NCBI RefSeq assembly: GCF_022369515.1
Contig: NZ_CP059724.1
Span: 310,001 to 374,000, forward strand
Source: Paenibacillus sp. 19GGS1-52
GTDB taxonomy: Bacteria > Bacillota > Bacilli > Paenibacillales > Paenibacillaceae
Reading direction: 5' to 3'
Length of the DNA stretch: 64,000 bases
The notes under the pieces were generated by a model that made no database searches, was not told the DNA's origin, and was given only the letters and a program-made list of their open reading frames with translations. Below are positions 62,761-64,000 of the stretch, in pieces (position 1 is the stretch's first letter; each line of letters starts with the position of its first letter). Both the position numbers and the translations under genes were made by a program.

Positions 62761-63565
62761 ACATTTTATAGACCAAACGGTCAAACATTCTATCGGACAA
62801 GATTTTTCGCATGAACAAAGCTAATTTGGCATTGCCCGCCACATATCTTGTTTTCGGTTTTTTGGATTGAATTGCGGTTAAAACCAATCGTGCAATAACA
62901 TCAGGGGAAAATTTACTACTTGGATTCTCAAATGTTTTTATAAAGGCGGCGGCCATTTTACTATAGGCTGTATTCCCTGAGGTTTTCTCCACATGCTCAA
63001 ATGCAACCCCTAACCATTCACTTTCCGTTGCTCCCGGCTGGATAATGACCACATCGATACCGAAGGGTTTGACTTCCAGACGAAGGCAATCGGAGAATCC
63101 TTCCAGGGCGTGTTTTGCAGCGTGGTACCATGCGCCGAGCGGAGTGTAGATTTTCCCGCCGGCAGATGAAGTATTGATGATTTTCCCTGATTTTTGTTTT
63201 CTCATCTGAGGGAGCACCAATTGTGTCAAACGGCTTAATCCAAAAAGGTTAACTTCGAATTGGCGCCGTGCCTCTTCCATCGGCACATCTTCGACTGCTC
63301 CGTAGGAACCGTATCCCGCATTATTGAACAAAATGTCGATTCTACCCTGTTCCTGTATGATGCGATTAACGCCATTTTTCATGGATGTTTCATCCGTGAC
63401 GTCCATTTCCATAATATGTGCGCCTTTGGATTCGATGTCCCGCATCTGCTCCACACGTCTGGAGGCCCCATAAACAATGAACCCTTCCTGTAAAAGCAAC
63501 TTTACGGTAGCTTTACCTATCCCTGCCGATGCACCAGTGACTAAAACAACACCTTGCGTATTCAA
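62747..63565 (-). CDS. Short-chain dehydrogenase/reductase
   Basis: The 272-residue classical SDR has VLVTGASAGIGKATVKLL (NAD(P) binding), LFNNAGYG, Ser in NTSSAGG and the catalytic YHAAK. Substrate unknown. A TTG start at 63565 has GGAGG eight bases upstream; the longer frame would begin at a TTG without a site. It is divergent from a TetR gene, with a palindrome between them. Confidence 0.9.
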   Translation of the reverse strand: MNTQGVVLVTGASAGIGKATVKLLLQEGFIVYGASRRVEQMRDIESKGAHIMEMDVTDETSMKNGVNRIIQEQGRIDILFNNAGYGSYGAVEDVPMEEARRQFEVNLFGLSRLTQLVLPQMRKQKSGKIINTSSAGGKIYTPLGAWYHAAKHALEGFSDCLRLEVKPFGIDVVIIQPGATESEWLGVAFEHVEKTSGNTAYSKMAAAFIKTFENPSSKFSPDVIARLVLTAIQSKKPKTRYVAGNAKLALFMRKILSDRMFDRLVYKMFKIR

Positions 63566-63607
63566 TGCGCATTCCTCCTCGTTTCTTCTCAAACAAATAT
63601 CCCTTAT

Positions 63608-63625
63608 TGACGTGACGTCACGTCA
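63608..63625. promoter_or_regulatory. Palindromic operator between SDR and TetR genes
   Basis: TGACGTGACGTCACGTCA is a perfect 18-bp palindrome. On the minus strand it lies a few bases after a TATAAT (about 63635-63640) that would serve the SDR gene, so a bound TetR dimer would repress it. Confidence 0.7.
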
Positions 63626-63703
63626 CTTAAGGCCATTATAGTGTACTCTTTATGGTTACGCAAGATTTTTATGCTATAATTTTTTTCGAAGGGAGACTAA
63701 ACT

Positions 63704-64000
63704 AATGGAATTTGATCGGGTACGAAATGATACACAGCGAAAGATCAGAGTGGAGCAAATTAAAAATGCAGCTATTAAGCTCTTTGATACAGAGCAATTT
63801 CATGAAATTGATTTAGCTAAAATCGCAAAAGAAACCACGTTTACGCGTGGCAATCTATATAAGTATATTTCTTCAAAAGAAGAAATTTTTCTTCTTGTCG
63901 TTCTGGATGAATTCAAGGATTGGATTAGTGACCTTAAAAAAAACTTCACTATTGAAATGACTCATGAAATCCAGGCTTTTTCACAAAGATGGGCAGAGGT
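63704..64000 (+). CDS. TetR family transcriptional regulator (cut by window end)
   Basis: The 99 visible residues contain a TetR helix-turn-helix: IKNAAIKLFDTEQFHEIDLA, IAKETTFTRGNLYKYISSKEE. GAAGGGAG precedes ATG 63704 and a TATAAT lies at 63674-63679. It probably controls the divergent SDR gene through the palindrome. Confidence 0.88.

Noticed and set aside
54814..64000. Ccr-type serine or tyrosine recombinase for the cassettes
   Set aside because: Looked for in every long frame after rlmH; none has recombinase motifs, so none is claimed.

Overview
The window looks like the chromosome of a spore-forming, low-to-mid GC Firmicute, most probably Paenibacillus. This rests on the WalRKHIJ block, a Tlp-type small acid-soluble spore protein, a CxxH/CxxC protein, a YdjO-type zinc protein and an SLH-domain surface protein. 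It is inferred from protein resemblance by eye; no search was run.

Layout. 1-6.5 kb: the end of a MutS2-like gene, an oligopeptide-binding lipoprotein gene split by an IS256-family element with a clean 8-bp target duplication, an LCP cell-wall transferase and a CBS-domain protein. 6.2-12.8 kb: the conserved block mazG-like, yybS, gdpP, rplI, dnaB, purA; a candidate PurR operator lies next to the purA promoter. 12.9-23.1 kb: a LysM/G5/M23 peptidoglycan hydrolase whose promoter carries a textbook WalR box, then walR-walK-walH-walI-walJ and an HtrA-type protease. Three tandem 65-bp repeats sit between walH and walI. 23.3-30.3 kb: cold-shock protein, ydjO-like, cydABDC with Rex/FNR-like operators, and a CxxH/CxxC protein. 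30.4-54.3 kb: a mosaic accessory stretch with drug-efflux and TetR genes, an Lrp regulator, a large SLH/Ig-like/RCC1 protein, a CdsA-like enzyme, AAC(3)-like and APH-like genes, a two-component system beside a VTC/DUF4956/beta-helix operon, a UvrC-like half protein, an MCP and an EcsC protein. This stretch separates yyzF from rlmH, which in Bacillus subtilis lie close together in this locus.

54.3-64 kb holds the most unusual feature. The 3' end of rlmH, encoding Gly-Glu-Pro-Tyr-His-Lys-stop, is the same kind of place where staphylococcal SCC elements insert. The sequence of that end recurs three more times downstream (about 56.9, 57.9 and 61.5 kb), and a decayed fifth copy lies near 62.7 kb. 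The four intervals between copies (2.1, 1.0, 3.5 and 1.3 kb) each carry one to a few genes and matching inverted repeats just inside the copies. No recombinase gene is visible. This reads as an array of small non-autonomous rlmH-targeted cassettes, similar in form to SCC chains or to an integron cassette array. Many cassette genes are damaged (YdeI with an internal deletion, frameshifted SRPBCC, an epimerase with a likely deletion, a gene with no standard start codon).

The window also holds three copies of a dispersed two-hairpin element (15.5, 38.5 and 48.5 kb) with an invariant 25-nt loop length, and one 120-bp palindromic intergenic element (42.2 kb). No rRNA or tRNA gene and no CRISPR array was seen.
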